Assembly (NCBI RefSeq): GCF_001280255.1
Contig: NZ_LHCI01000106.1
Span: 1,589,766 to 1,653,765 of the forward strand
DNA: 64,000 nucleotides
Source of the DNA: Thermus aquaticus
GTDB lineage: Bacteria > Deinococcota > Deinococci > Deinococcales > Thermaceae
Direction: 5' to 3'
Under the pieces are notes generated by a model, which saw only the letters and a program-made list of their open reading frames with translations, did not search any database and was not told the origin of the DNA. The stretch's first letter is position 1, and each line of letters starts with the position of its first letter. Positions 39,475 to 47,274 of this stretch are shown in pieces. The position numbers and the translations under genes are program-made.

Positions 39475-40176
39475 GGCCAGCTGGAGGTGGTCCTTTAGGG
39501 CGATGCCCGCGAGGCCGTGCTTGGCCATGAGGGCCTCGAGGTCCCGCCTGCGCTCCTCCAGGTTGGCCCCGTAACTCTGGTTCTCCCCGTGGACCCGCAC
39601 CCCCACGTTGGGCCCCGGCAGGTAGCGGAAGGGAAGCCCGGCCCGGTAGGCCCTAAGCCAGAGGTCCCAGTCCCAGTAGTGGCCCATCTGGGGGTCCAGC
39701 CCCCCGAGGTCATGGAGGGCCTTGCGGGAAAGGGCGGTCCCCGAGGCCAGGATGCGGTTGTCCTTTAGGAGCCAGGGGCCCAGGGGGCCGGGCTCGTAGG
39801 GGATGTCCCGGCTGGGGGTCAGGAAGAGGCCCCCGGAGTAGGCCACCCCCGCGCCCCCCTTGAGGGCCCGGGCCACCCGGTAGAGGTAGGCGGGATCCAG
39901 GAGAAGGTCGTCGTCGTCCAGGAAGAGGACCAGATCCCCCTGGGCCACCTCCAGAGCCCGTAGCCTGGCCGCCACCTGCCCCCTTCCCCCGGACCAGACC
40001 CCCTTGAGGCGGGGATCTCCCAGGGCTTCCACCACCCCAAGGCCCTCCCCGTCCCCGTCCTCGGCCACCACGGCCTCAAAGGCGGGGTAGGTCTGGCGGA
40101 GGAGGCTCAGGAGGGCCCCGCGGAGGAGGTGGGGCCGGTTCCTGGTGGGGATGACCACGCTAAGGGTGGGCCCCAT
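39460..40176 (-). CDS. Family 2 glycosyltransferase
   Basis: 238 residues, GT-A fold. [21 protein letters not shown] at the N-terminus, the nucleotide-sugar/metal motif [16 protein letters not shown], and [19 protein letters not shown] with the ED/WDWD-type catalytic region. It transfers a sugar from an NDP-donor to an unknown acceptor. It starts inside the end of surE (17-nt overlap), so the two are cotranscribed. Confidence 0.9.
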   Translation of the reverse strand: MGPTLSVVIPTRNRPHLLRGALLSLLRQTYPAFEAVVAEDGDGEGLGVVEALGDPRLKGVWSGGRGQVAARLRALEVAQGDLVLFLDDDDLLLDPAYLYRVARALKGGAGVAYSGGLFLTPSRDIPYEPGPLGPWLLKDNRILASGTALSRKALHDLGGLDPQMGHYWDWDLWLRAYRAGLPFRYLPGPNVGVRVHGENQSYGANLEERRRDLEALMAKHGLAGIALKDHLQLALTGL

Positions 40177-40891
40177 GCCGGTAGCTGGGGGAAAGCCTGG
40201 CCTCGTCCGTGAGGTCCAGGCGAAGAGGGGTGAGGCTCACGAAGCCCTGCTCCACCGCCCAGCGGTCCGTGCCCTCCTCGGCCTCCCTGAGGGGCCTCGC
40301 CGCGAACCAGTAGACCTTCCGGCCCATGGGGTCGGTCTCGGGGACCACCAGGCCCTCGTAGTGGCGCACGGACTGCCGGGTCCAGAGCATGCCCTTGGGG
40401 GTGAGGGGGAGGTTTACGTTGACCAAAAAGGGCGCCTCGAGACTGAGGAGGACCTCCAGGACGTCCTCTATCCAGGGCTTTAGGGCGGCGAAGTCGGGCT
40501 CCTCCCCGTTCATGGGCACGCTGAAGGCGGCCGCCGAGGCCCCCAGGAGGAAGCCCTGCTTGGCGGCGGCCACGGTGCCGGAGTGCCAGATCTCGTTCCC
40601 CAGGTTGCTCCCCAGGTTGACCCCGGAGAGGACCAGGTCCACGGGGCCCAGGAGGTGCATTCCCAAGGCCACGCAGTCCGCCGGGGTCCCCCGCACCCGG
40701 TAGGCGGGGAAGGGGGCGGGATGGGGGTAGGCCCTGAGGGGGTGGGCGATGGAGATGGCGTGCCCGGCCCCGCTCTGCTCCGCGTCGGGAGCGCTCACCA
40801 CCACCTCCCCGAAGCGGCTCGCCGCCTCCGCCAGGGCCCAGAGGCCGGGGCTGTAGATGCCGTCGTCGTTGCTGACCAGGATTTTCCGCAT
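40160..40891 (-). CDS. surE: 5'/3'-nucleotidase SurE
   Basis: 243 residues. Metal-site motif [14 protein letters not shown] (Asp9, Asp10), then [15 protein letters not shown] and [25 protein letters not shown], all diagnostic of SurE. It dephosphorylates nucleoside monophosphates and can trim short polyphosphate. It lies 9 nt after a TIM-barrel gene and overlaps a glycosyltransferase gene. The phosphate-release theme fits the adjacent phoA and ugp genes. Confidence 0.96.
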   Translation of the reverse strand: MRKILVSNDDGIYSPGLWALAEAASRFGEVVVSAPDAEQSGAGHAISIAHPLRAYPHPAPFPAYRVRGTPADCVALGMHLLGPVDLVLSGVNLGSNLGNEIWHSGTVAAAKQGFLLGASAAAFSVPMNGEEPDFAALKPWIEDVLEVLLSLEAPFLVNVNLPLTPKGMLWTRQSVRHYEGLVVPETDPMGRKVYWFAARPLREAEEGTDRWAVEQGFVSLTPLRLDLTDEARLSPSYRHGAHP

Positions 40892-40900
40892 GGCCCGAGG

Positions 40901-41638
40901 CTACAGGGCCTCCGTCAGGGTTTGGTCAAGAAACCCCTCCAGCCAGCGCAGGGAAGGGGTGGGGTCCCCCCGGACCTCTAGGACCAGGGTGGCCTCTAGG
41001 AAGTGCCCCAGCCAGTCCTCGTGGTGGGCGAGGCCCCGCCCCAGGTTCCAGTGCCGGTCGTAGGCCCCGTCGTGGTCGTTCAGGTGCAGGTGGTCCGGGG
41101 CCAGGGCCAGCCAGGGCCCGGGAAGGGGGGTGCGGCTGAAGACCTGGGCGTGGCTGGCGTCAAAGCAGAAGCCCAGCTCGGGGAGGGCCTCGAGGACCAC
41201 CTTGAGGGAAGCGGGGTCAGGCTCGTGGGTGTTCTCCAGGAAGAGGGCCATCCCCAGGGCCCGGGCCCGGCGCACCACGGGCCTCAGGGCCTCGGCGAAA
41301 AGGGGGGCCCGCTCCAGGGCCTCCTCCGGGGTGCGGCCCGTGGGGATGCCGGAGTGCAGCACCGCCCGGTCGGCCCCCAGCTCCACCGCCCGCTCCAGGC
41401 CGAAGAGGAGGCGCCTTAAGGTGAGGCCCGCCACCTCGGGGTCTGGAGAAAGGAGGTCCAGGTTCCAGAAGGGCAGGTGGACGGAGAGGGGGAGGCGGAG
41501 GCGGGGCGCATTCCAAAAGAGCTCGTCGTCCTCCAGCACCTCCGGGTCCAGGTAGGCCTCGGCCCCAAGGCCCAGGGCCTCCAACCGGGGGGCCATGGCC
41601 TTGAGGTCCTGCACGTTGAGGCTCAGGCGAAGGTCCAT
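40901..41638 (-). CDS. Sugar-phosphate isomerase/endonuclease-like TIM-barrel protein
   Basis: 245 residues of the xylose-isomerase-like/AP-endonuclease-2 TIM-barrel superfamily. Putative metal ligands: Glu in FLENTHEPDP, Asp/His in FCFDASHAQVF, and HLNDHDGAYDRHWNLGRG, with Glu in LVLEVRGD. The reaction is not known. Start 41638 is supported by TACCAT 6 nt upstream (leaderless); longer in-frame extensions run into the divergent permease gene. It heads an operon with surE and shares its promoter region with ugpA. Confidence 0.8.
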   Translation of the reverse strand: MDLRLSLNVQDLKAMAPRLEALGLGAEAYLDPEVLEDDELFWNAPRLRLPLSVHLPFWNLDLLSPDPEVAGLTLRRLLFGLERAVELGADRAVLHSGIPTGRTPEEALERAPLFAEALRPVVRRARALGMALFLENTHEPDPASLKVVLEALPELGFCFDASHAQVFSRTPLPGPWLALAPDHLHLNDHDGAYDRHWNLGRGLAHHEDWLGHFLEATLVLEVRGDPTPSLRWLEGFLDQTLTEAL

Positions 41639-41644
41639 GGGCGG

Positions 41645-41737
41645 ATGGTAGCCCCCCGCCGTCAGGGGAAGGTCAAGGGTGGGATGACGCTTTTCTGACA
41701 AAGGCGTGGAAGGATGCCCTTGATGGTTAGGGCATCC
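41645..41737 (+). promoter_or_regulatory. Divergent control region of ugp and the TIM-barrel operon
   Basis: Plus strand: ATGACGC-TTTT-CTGACAA (41684-41701) is a 7-4-7 PHO-box-like repeat with TGAC at 11-bp spacing; AAGGAT (41710-41715) 8 nt later is a possible -10 for a leaderless ATG at 41723. Minus strand: TACCAT (41650-41645) serves the TIM-barrel gene. A perfect 8-bp inverted repeat (GGATGCCC 41712-41719, GGGCATCC 41730-41737) spans the ugpA start. Confidence 0.55.
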
Positions 41738-42634
41738 CCCTCTAGCGCGCGGGCCCGGGCGCACAGGCGCAAGGAAGAGGCCTGGGCCCTGGGCCTCGTC
41801 CTCCCCGCCATCGGGCTCTTCTTCCTCTTCTACGTGGTGCCCTTGGGCCAGGCGGTGTGGCTTTCCCTTCACCAGGAGGACCTCTTCGGCCGGGACCTCC
41901 GCTATAGCGGGCTGGAAAACTACCGCCAGGTGCTGGCCGACCCCGCCTTTTGGAAAAGCGTGAGGACCACGCTCCTCTTCGCCCTCATGGTGGTGCCCCT
42001 GGAGCTCCTCCTGGGCCTTCTGGCGGCCCTTCTGGTCTGGCGCCCTTACCCTGGGGTGGCCTTCTTCCGCACCCTCTTTTTCCTCACCACCGCCGTGCCC
42101 ACCGCCGTGGCCGCCGTGGCCTGGGGCTGGTTCCTCCACCCCGTGGGCGGCTACCTCAACCACGCCCTTAAGGCCCTCGGCCTCTCCCCCCAGCCCTGGC
42201 TGACCAGCCCCGAGCTGGCCCTCCCCACCCTGGCCGTGGTCACCGCCTGGGCCGGGGTGGGCTTCACCGCCATCCTCCTCACGGCGGGGCTCCAGAACAT
42301 CCCCGAGGAGGTCCTGGAGGCCGCCAGCGTGGACGGGGCCGGGCCCTGGACCCGGTTCTGGCGGGTGGTCCTCCCCCTCCTCTCCCCTACCCTCTTCCTG
42401 GTGGGCCTCCTGGTCCTCCTGAAAAGCCTCACCGCCTTCGGCCAGATCCACCTCCTCACCAGAGGCGGACCCATGGAGAGCACCACGGTCTGGATCTACC
42501 GGGTCTACCAGGACGCCTTCTTCAACTTCCGCTTCGCCTACGCCGCCTCCGAGGGGCTTCTCCTCTTCCTCTTCCTGGTGGTCCTGGCCGCCTTGCAGTT
42601 CCGGCTACTGGGAAGGAGGGTGCACTATGCGTAA
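41723..42634 (+). CDS. ugpA: Glycerol-3-phosphate-type ABC permease UgpA
   Basis: About 303 residues, six membrane helices (LGLVLPAIGLFFLFYVVPLG first). The cytoplasmic EAA loop reads EEVLEAASVDGAGPWTRFWRVVLPLLSP, as in MalF/UgpA proteins. Start 41723 is preferred over ATG 41714 since the latter lies within the putative -10. It overlaps ugpE by 8 nt. The specific call to G3P rests on the binding protein downstream. Confidence 0.85.
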   Translation: MVRASPSSARARAHRRKEEAWALGLVLPAIGLFFLFYVVPLGQAVWLSLHQEDLFGRDLRYSGLENYRQVLADPAFWKSVRTTLLFALMVVPLELLLGLLAALLVWRPYPGVAFFRTLFFLTTAVPTAVAAVAWGWFLHPVGGYLNHALKALGLSPQPWLTSPELALPTLAVVTAWAGVGFTAILLTAGLQNIPEEVLEAASVDGAGPWTRFWRVVLPLLSPTLFLVGLLVLLKSLTAFGQIHLLTRGGPMESTTVWIYRVYQDAFFNFRFAYAASEGLLLFLFLVVLAALQFRLLGRRVHYA

Positions 42635-43439
42635 GCGCTGGCCCACCTACCTCCTGGCCTCCCTTTACGCCTTCCTCCTCACCCTTCCCCTTCTCGTCCT
42701 CCTCTCGGCCAGCCTCCGGGCCCCGGAGGACCTCTTCACCCCCGGCCTCCTGCCCCCCAGGGTGAGCCTCGAGGGCTACCGGGCCGCCCTCACCGACTAC
42801 CCCCTGTGGCGCTACCTGGGCAACAGCCTCCTGGTGGCCACGCTAACCACCCTTGGGGTCCTCTTCACCAGCCTCCTCGCAGGCTACGCCCTGGCTCGCA
42901 TCCCCTTCCGGGGCCAGAGGGCCCTCTTCGGCCTGGCGGTGGCCCTCCTCCTGGTCCCCGGCGAGGTCACCTTCCTCCCCCTTTACCTCCTCGTGAACCG
43001 GCTGGACTGGTTGGACACCTACCAGGCCCTAATCCTCCCCTTCGCCGCAAGCCCCCTGGGGGTCTTCCTCCTCCGCCAGTACATCAAGACCATCCCCGAG
43101 GACTACTTTGACGCCGCCCGGATAGACGGGGCAGGCCACCTGGGCCTCATCCGCCACGTGGCCCTGCCCCTCGCCGCCCCCGCCTTAGGGGCCTTGGCCG
43201 CCCTCACCTTCATCGGCACCTGGAACATGTACCTCTGGCCCCTGGTGGTGACCCAGTCCAAGGAGATGCAGACCGCCCAGATCGCCATCAACTTCATCCT
43301 GAACGAGGCGGACGCCGTGGCCCGGTGGAACGTGGTGGCCGCGGCCAGCTTCCTGGTGCTCCTGCCCACCCTTTTGGCCTTCCTGCTCGCCCAAAGGGCC
43401 TTCGTCAAGGGGATCGCCCTGGGCGGGCTGAAGGGATAG
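42627..43439 (+). CDS. ugpE: Glycerol-3-phosphate-type ABC permease UgpE
   Basis: 270 residues, MalG/UgpE type. EAA loop reads EDYFDAARIDGAGHLGLIRHVALPLAAP; helices include LLASLYAFLLTLPLLVLLSA near the N-terminus and a C-terminal FVKGIALGGLKG typical of the family. It pairs with UgpA to form the channel. It is followed 9 nt later by the binding-protein gene. Confidence 0.88.
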   Translation: MRKRWPTYLLASLYAFLLTLPLLVLLSASLRAPEDLFTPGLLPPRVSLEGYRAALTDYPLWRYLGNSLLVATLTTLGVLFTSLLAGYALARIPFRGQRALFGLAVALLLVPGEVTFLPLYLLVNRLDWLDTYQALILPFAASPLGVFLLRQYIKTIPEDYFDAARIDGAGHLGLIRHVALPLAAPALGALAALTFIGTWNMYLWPLVVTQSKEMQTAQIAINFILNEADAVARWNVVAAASFLVLLPTLLAFLLAQRAFVKGIALGGLKG

Positions 43440-43448
43440 GAGGTCGGT

Positions 43449-44750
43449 ATGCGGAAGCCTTTAACGGTAGGTCTAGCGGCGCTGGTCCTTGGCACGGCCC
43501 TGGGCCAGAAGGTGCAGATCACCTTCTGGCACTCCATGGGCGGGGTCCTGGGGGAGGCCACGGAGGCCCTGGTCAAGGAGTTCAACGCCAGCCAGAGCAG
43601 GTACGAGGTCAAAAGCCAGTACGTGGGAAGCTACGACGACGGCATCAACAAGCTCCTGGCGGCCCTGAGGGCGGGCCGGGGCTACCCCCACGTGATCCAG
43701 GTCTACGACATCGGGGCCCGGATCATGGCGGACTCGGGCGCCGTGGTGCCCCTCGAGGACCTAGCCCGGCAGAAAGGCTTCAACCTGGACAGCTTCGTCC
43801 CCCAGACCCGGAGCTACTACACCGTGGAGGGCAAGCTCTACGGCCTCGCCTTCAACTCCTCCAACCCCCTCCTCTACTTCAACATGGCCGCCTTCCAGGA
43901 GGCGGGCCTGGCCTTCAAGCCCACCTGGAGCCTGAAGGACCTGGAGGAAGCGGCCAGGAAGCTCACCAAGAAGGACGCCTCCGGCAAGACGGTGCGCTAC
44001 GGTCTCTCCATCCCCATTGACTCCTGGTTCGTGGAGCAGTTCTCCTACAACTCCGGCCAGTACTTCTGCAACAACGAGAACGGGCGCAAGGCCCGGGCCA
44101 CGGCAGTGACCTTTGACAACGAGGCCGCGGCGGCCTTCCTGGACACCTACGCCCGGCTGGTGCGGGAAGGGGTGGCCGCCAACACGGGCAGGAACTGGAG
44201 CGACTCCCAAAGCCTCTTCTCCCAGGGCCAGGCGGCCATCGCCAGCTACTCCACCGCCAGCCTCACCGGGGTCCTGCGCCAGGTGGGGGGCCGCTTCCCC
44301 TTGCGCACCGCCTTCTTCCCCTACCTCAAGGAGCGGAACGGGGTGGCCATCGGCGGCGCCGCCCTCTACGTGCTGAAGGGCTTCCCGGCGGAGGAGACCG
44401 AGGCGGCCTGGGCCTTCGTGCGCTTCCTCTTGGAGCCCAAGACCCAGGCCAAGTGGCACATCGCCACGGGCTACTTCCCCGTGGTCAAGGGGGTGGACGG
44501 GATCCCCGAGGTGCGCCAGGCCCACGTGAAGAACCCCAACCTCACCACCGCCATCCAGCAGCTTTCCACCTCCAAGGTGAACAACATCTCCGCCGGGTGC
44601 CTCATGGGGAGTTTCCCCGAGATCCGCCAGTACGTGGCCGCGGCCTGGGAGGAGGTCCTGCGGGGCAGGCCCGCCAGGGAAGCCCTGGCCGAGGCCAAGG
44701 CCAAGGCCGACCAGGCCCTGGCCAGGTACAACGCCAGCGTAGGGCGCTAG
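43449..44750 (+). CDS. ugpB: Periplasmic glycerol-3-phosphate-binding protein UgpB
   Basis: 433 residues with a signal peptide (LTVGLAALVLGTALG|Q). Family-1 extracellular solute-binding protein closest in pattern to UgpB: ITFWHSMGGVLGEATEALVK, HVIQVYDIGARIMADSGAVV, AFNSSNPLLYFNMAAF, ATGYFPVVKGVDGIPEV and MGSFPEIRQYVAAAWEEV all align with E. coli UgpB. UgpB binds G3P and glycerophosphodiesters. GGAGGT lies 4 nt before ATG. No ATPase gene follows, so a shared MsmK/UgpC-like ATPase encoded elsewhere must power the system. Confidence 0.88.
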   Translation: MRKPLTVGLAALVLGTALGQKVQITFWHSMGGVLGEATEALVKEFNASQSRYEVKSQYVGSYDDGINKLLAALRAGRGYPHVIQVYDIGARIMADSGAVVPLEDLARQKGFNLDSFVPQTRSYYTVEGKLYGLAFNSSNPLLYFNMAAFQEAGLAFKPTWSLKDLEEAARKLTKKDASGKTVRYGLSIPIDSWFVEQFSYNSGQYFCNNENGRKARATAVTFDNEAAAAFLDTYARLVREGVAANTGRNWSDSQSLFSQGQAAIASYSTASLTGVLRQVGGRFPLRTAFFPYLKERNGVAIGGAALYVLKGFPAEETEAAWAFVRFLLEPKTQAKWHIATGYFPVVKGVDGIPEVRQAHVKNPNLTTAIQQLSTSKVNNISAGCLMGSFPEIRQYVAAAWEEVLRGRPAREALAEAKAKADQALARYNASVGR

Positions 44751-44795
44751 GCCCTTTTGGGGCCCCCGCCGTGGCAAGAGCCACGGCGGGGTACT
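44751..44795 (+). repeat. Intergenic hairpin repeat, copy 3
   Basis: Begins GCCCTTTTGGGGCCCCC, identical over 17 nt to copy 2. The 12-bp stem (CCCCGCCGTGGC 44764-44775, loop AAGA, complement 44780-44791) has different bases but the same length and pairing. It abuts the ugpB stop and is in the opposite orientation, relative to the adjacent gene, to copies 1, 2 and 4. Confidence 0.75.
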
Positions 44796-44888
44796 TAGCG
44801 TTTGACCGCCCCATGACACGCCTCACCTATGTTGGCTCCGGAGGCCTCAAGGGCCTTCGCACGGAGGTGAATACCTTCGTGTGCCACC

Positions 44889-45146
44889 TCATAGCTCCAC
44901 CCCGGCCATCCTGAGCAAGACCCGACTCCGAACGGGGTTGTGGACCAAAAGGATCAGGTTGACCCGGGCCGCCAGGCCCCAAAAGGACCGAGCTTCTATA
45001 CGGTGAAGGCCCAAAGACCGCACCATCACAGTTAGCTTATGGCTCCCACACCCTAGCCTAGGCCTGGCGGAGAAGGCCAAAGAGGGACCAGGGCGCCATT
45101 GGACCCCCAGGTAGAGGGGATGCCCCTCGAGGACCACCGCCCCCAC
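44889..45146 (-). pseudogene. Unidentified decayed reading frame
   Basis: The 355-nt stretch 44796-45150 has no clear gene. The only coding-like signal is a minus-strand frame of about 85 codons with GAVVLEGHPLYLGVQW and ARSFWGLAARVNLILLVHNP, ending LLRMAGVEL*. The end resembles the C-terminus of some IS4-like transposases, but I cannot confirm it. No start, ribosome binding site or complete domain is visible. It lies between hairpin repeats 3 and 4. Confidence 0.25.
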
Positions 45147-45149
45147 CAG

Positions 45150-45219
45150 GCCTGGTAACTTCCCCAGGAACCTTTTGCCGGAGCCCCCATGCTGGCTTGG
45201 GCCAGCATGGGGTGGTATG
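45150..45219 (-). repeat. Intergenic hairpin repeat, copy 4 (long form)
   Basis: GCCTGGTAACTTCCCCAGG plus AACCTTTTGC is identical to copy 1. A 12-bp stem follows (CCCCATGCTGGC 45185-45196, loop TTGG, complement 45201-45212), then TGGTAT. The stem differs from copy 2 by a compensated pair change (ACGC/GCGT to ATGC/GCAT). It lies 10 nt beyond the stop of the TPR protein gene. Confidence 0.75.
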
Positions 45220-45228
45220 AAGCGGCCC

Positions 45229-47043
45229 TCAGAGCAACCGGGAGAGCGTTGCCCTCAGGTCCTGGGGCACGCCCACTTCTCCCGCCCCAGCGAAGGCCAG
45301 GAAGCGGCGCTCCAGTTCCCCTAGGACTTTCTCCTCCACCTGGGAAAGGGGGAGCCGTTCCTCGCGGGCCAGACGGGCCAAGAGGGTGCGGGCCTCGGGT
45401 TCCAGTTCCTCTATGAGGTCCCTCAGGGCCGTAGGGTCCAGGAGGTCCGGTAGCTCCAGGCCCATCTCCACTTCCAGGTCGGCAAGCCATAAGGTCCGGA
45501 CGCTCAAGGGCACGCGCCGGACCCAGTCTTGGAGGCCGCCTCCCCTCGGAAGGGGCTCTTGCCGCCAGGGTTTCTGGACCCCGAGGCGCAGAGGGCGCAA
45601 GGCAAAGACCTTCGTCCAGTCCAGAAGTGCGCCCTTGCCGCCCAGGGGGTAGAGGAACGCCTCCTCCACCTCCTCCAAGGGCGGGACCAGGAGAAGCCAG
45701 GTGTAGAAGAACTCCTCCGGCCAGCGAGCCCCGGGCGGAGGCTCGGGGGCAGGGAGGGGGGCCAGGGGGTCCCGTTTAAGCTCCAGCCGCAGGCGGAGGG
45801 CCTCCCTCACACCCCAGGGGAGGTCCCTCTCCAGGAGGCGGCGAACCCCTCGCTCAGGCCACTCCGGAAGGGGCCGGTGGAGGAGGTCATACAGCTCCAG
45901 AAGGAGACTTTCCGGGAACTCCTTCCGGAAGTGTCGGAGCTCCTCCAACGATAAGGCGGCCATGGCGGCCTCCCGTTCCTCGGGGGAGGCACCGAGGAGC
46001 TCCCCCAGGCTGGCCAGGGGCACAAAGGGAGGTCTTCCCTCCTCCAGGGCCCCTAGGCGCCGGATCGCGTCCCGGGCCTCCGGCTTGAGCCGGGGGTCCT
46101 CCGGGGAGAGGAGGCCTGAGCGCAGGAAGGGCCTCGTCCAAAGGTTAAGGTCGCGGACCTCGAGGCGGGGCAACCAGGGCTGGAGGGCCTCCCAGGCGAA
46201 GGGAGGAAGGGGGATGTCCGCCCGGCCTCGAGGGAGGAAAAGCTCCAGAGGCAACAGGGCTTCACCCCTCTCCGCGGCCGCTAGGGGCGCTTCCAACTGG
46301 GGGAATCGGGCCCGCAACGGCGGGTCAAAGGCGCGGTCCAGCCCCAGGGCCACCCCGCCCTCCCCTACCCCTAGGGCCAGAAGGGCTAGCCCCTCGGCCA
46401 GGTGGGGGTCCCGGGGGGTACGGGCCAGGAGAGGGCGCGCTTCCTCCGCCAGGGCCGGGCCCTCCTGGGGAAAGCGGGCGAGGAGGACCGCCAGGTCTAC
46501 CCGCCAGTCCCCGCCCCACTCCCTGTCCAGCCTCTCGGCCAGGCGCCTGGCCTCGAGGAAAGCCCCGCGGACCAGGTAAAGGCGCACCAACAGGTAGCCC
46601 AGGTAAGGGGTAGGGCGTTTCCGGTAAAAGCCTTCCAGAGAAACCAGGTCCTCTTGGTAGAGGCTCCTCTCAACCTCCCGCGCCAGCTCTAGGGGGAGCT
46701 CCTGCTCCTCCAAGACCGCCTCGGCCCAGGCGGTATCCCCCGGGAGGGGAAGACCCTTTTGCTTCAGGAAGCGGGCCAGGTCCAGGAGGTGGGCGGGAAA
46801 GTCTGTCCCATAGACCTGCCAAAGGTGGGTGCAAGCCTCCATGCCCAGGGCCTTGGCCCCCAGCTCCATGAGCCGGAGCCCCTCGTAGCTCCCCTCCAGG
46901 ACGAAGCGGAGGTGGCCGTAAAGAAAGCGGGCCTCGGGGTCCTTGGGGTGCCTCCGGTAGGCCCGCTCGGCGTGCTCCAAGGCCTCAGGCAGGTCGCCCT
47001 CCTCCAAAAGTTCCCAGGCCCGTTCCAGGTCCAGACGCCCCAT
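45229..47043 (-). CDS. TPR-containing cytoplasmic protein of unknown function
   Basis: 604 residues, no signal peptide or membrane segment. Residues ~5-60 form a TPR (AWELLEEGDLPEALEHAERAYRRHPKDPEARFLYGHL). The remainder is almost entirely Leu/Glu/Arg-rich alpha-helical, with further TPR-like repeats around 150-250 (LRLYLVRGAFLEARRLAERLDREWGG). No catalytic motif is visible. The start is supported by TAAAGT 6 nt upstream of ATG (leaderless). A tight dyad overlaps the promoter. Stop is followed by hairpin repeat 4. Function unknown. Confidence 0.8.
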   Translation of the reverse strand: MGRLDLERAWELLEEGDLPEALEHAERAYRRHPKDPEARFLYGHLRFVLEGSYEGLRLMELGAKALGMEACTHLWQVYGTDFPAHLLDLARFLKQKGLPLPGDTAWAEAVLEEQELPLELAREVERSLYQEDLVSLEGFYRKRPTPYLGYLLVRLYLVRGAFLEARRLAERLDREWGGDWRVDLAVLLARFPQEGPALAEEARPLLARTPRDPHLAEGLALLALGVGEGGVALGLDRAFDPPLRARFPQLEAPLAAAERGEALLPLELFLPRGRADIPLPPFAWEALQPWLPRLEVRDLNLWTRPFLRSGLLSPEDPRLKPEARDAIRRLGALEEGRPPFVPLASLGELLGASPEEREAAMAALSLEELRHFRKEFPESLLLELYDLLHRPLPEWPERGVRRLLERDLPWGVREALRLRLELKRDPLAPLPAPEPPPGARWPEEFFYTWLLLVPPLEEVEEAFLYPLGGKGALLDWTKVFALRPLRLGVQKPWRQEPLPRGGGLQDWVRRVPLSVRTLWLADLEVEMGLELPDLLDPTALRDLIEELEPEARTLLARLAREERLPLSQVEEKVLGELERRFLAFAGAGEVGVPQDLRATLSRLL

Positions 47044-47049
47044 GAAGAG

Positions 47050-47087
47050 ACTTTAACTCAAAACGGCCTTGCCTTGTAAAGGCAAGG
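47050..47087 (-). promoter_or_regulatory. Promoter of the TPR gene with a perfect 9-bp dyad
   Basis: Minus strand: -35-like TTTACA (47080-47075), 19 bp, -10 TAAAGT (47055-47050), 6 nt, ATG. A perfect inverted repeat CCTTGCCTT-GTA-AAGGCAAGG (47067-47087) covers the -35, where a repressor would block RNA polymerase. It could also be a terminator hairpin for the opposite strand. Confidence 0.6.
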
Positions 47088-47091
47088 ATAA

Positions 47092-47274
47092 CAACGGGCG
47101 GAGCTTTCCGACGCCACCTTGGCGGCCCGGGCGGAGTGCGTCATGGTCAACAAGGGACCCCATGTGCTGGAGGCCGTAGCCCTCCTGGATGAGGTCCTGA
47201 CCCGGATGCAGGCCCATCGGCACAAGAAAACCGCCGGGCTCCGGGCCCTCTACTCCTGGAGGCCCAACCCCTAA
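47092..47274 (+). pseudogene. C-terminal remnant of a pyruvate kinase gene
   Basis: After an in-frame stop at 47089, one frame reads QRAELSDATLAARAECVMVN, KGPHVLEAVALLDEVLTRMQ and AHRHKKTAGLRALYSW to a TAA at 47272-47274. This matches the end of the active-site domain of a non-canonical pyruvate kinase class (RAE.TDA...RAECVMLNKGP..EAV..LD.IL.RM..H..KK). The preceding ~400 residues are absent. The stop overlaps the CHAD gene's 3' end by 4 nt. Confidence 0.7.

Noticed and set aside
41645-41676. TTGACC as -35 for the TIM-barrel gene
   Set aside because: The spacer to TACCAT is 20 bp, too long to rely on; only the -10 is annotated.
41639-42451. Long N-terminal extension of the TIM-barrel protein gene
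   Set aside because: The extension is antisense to ugpA, low-complexity, and a leaderless promoter sets the start at 41638.
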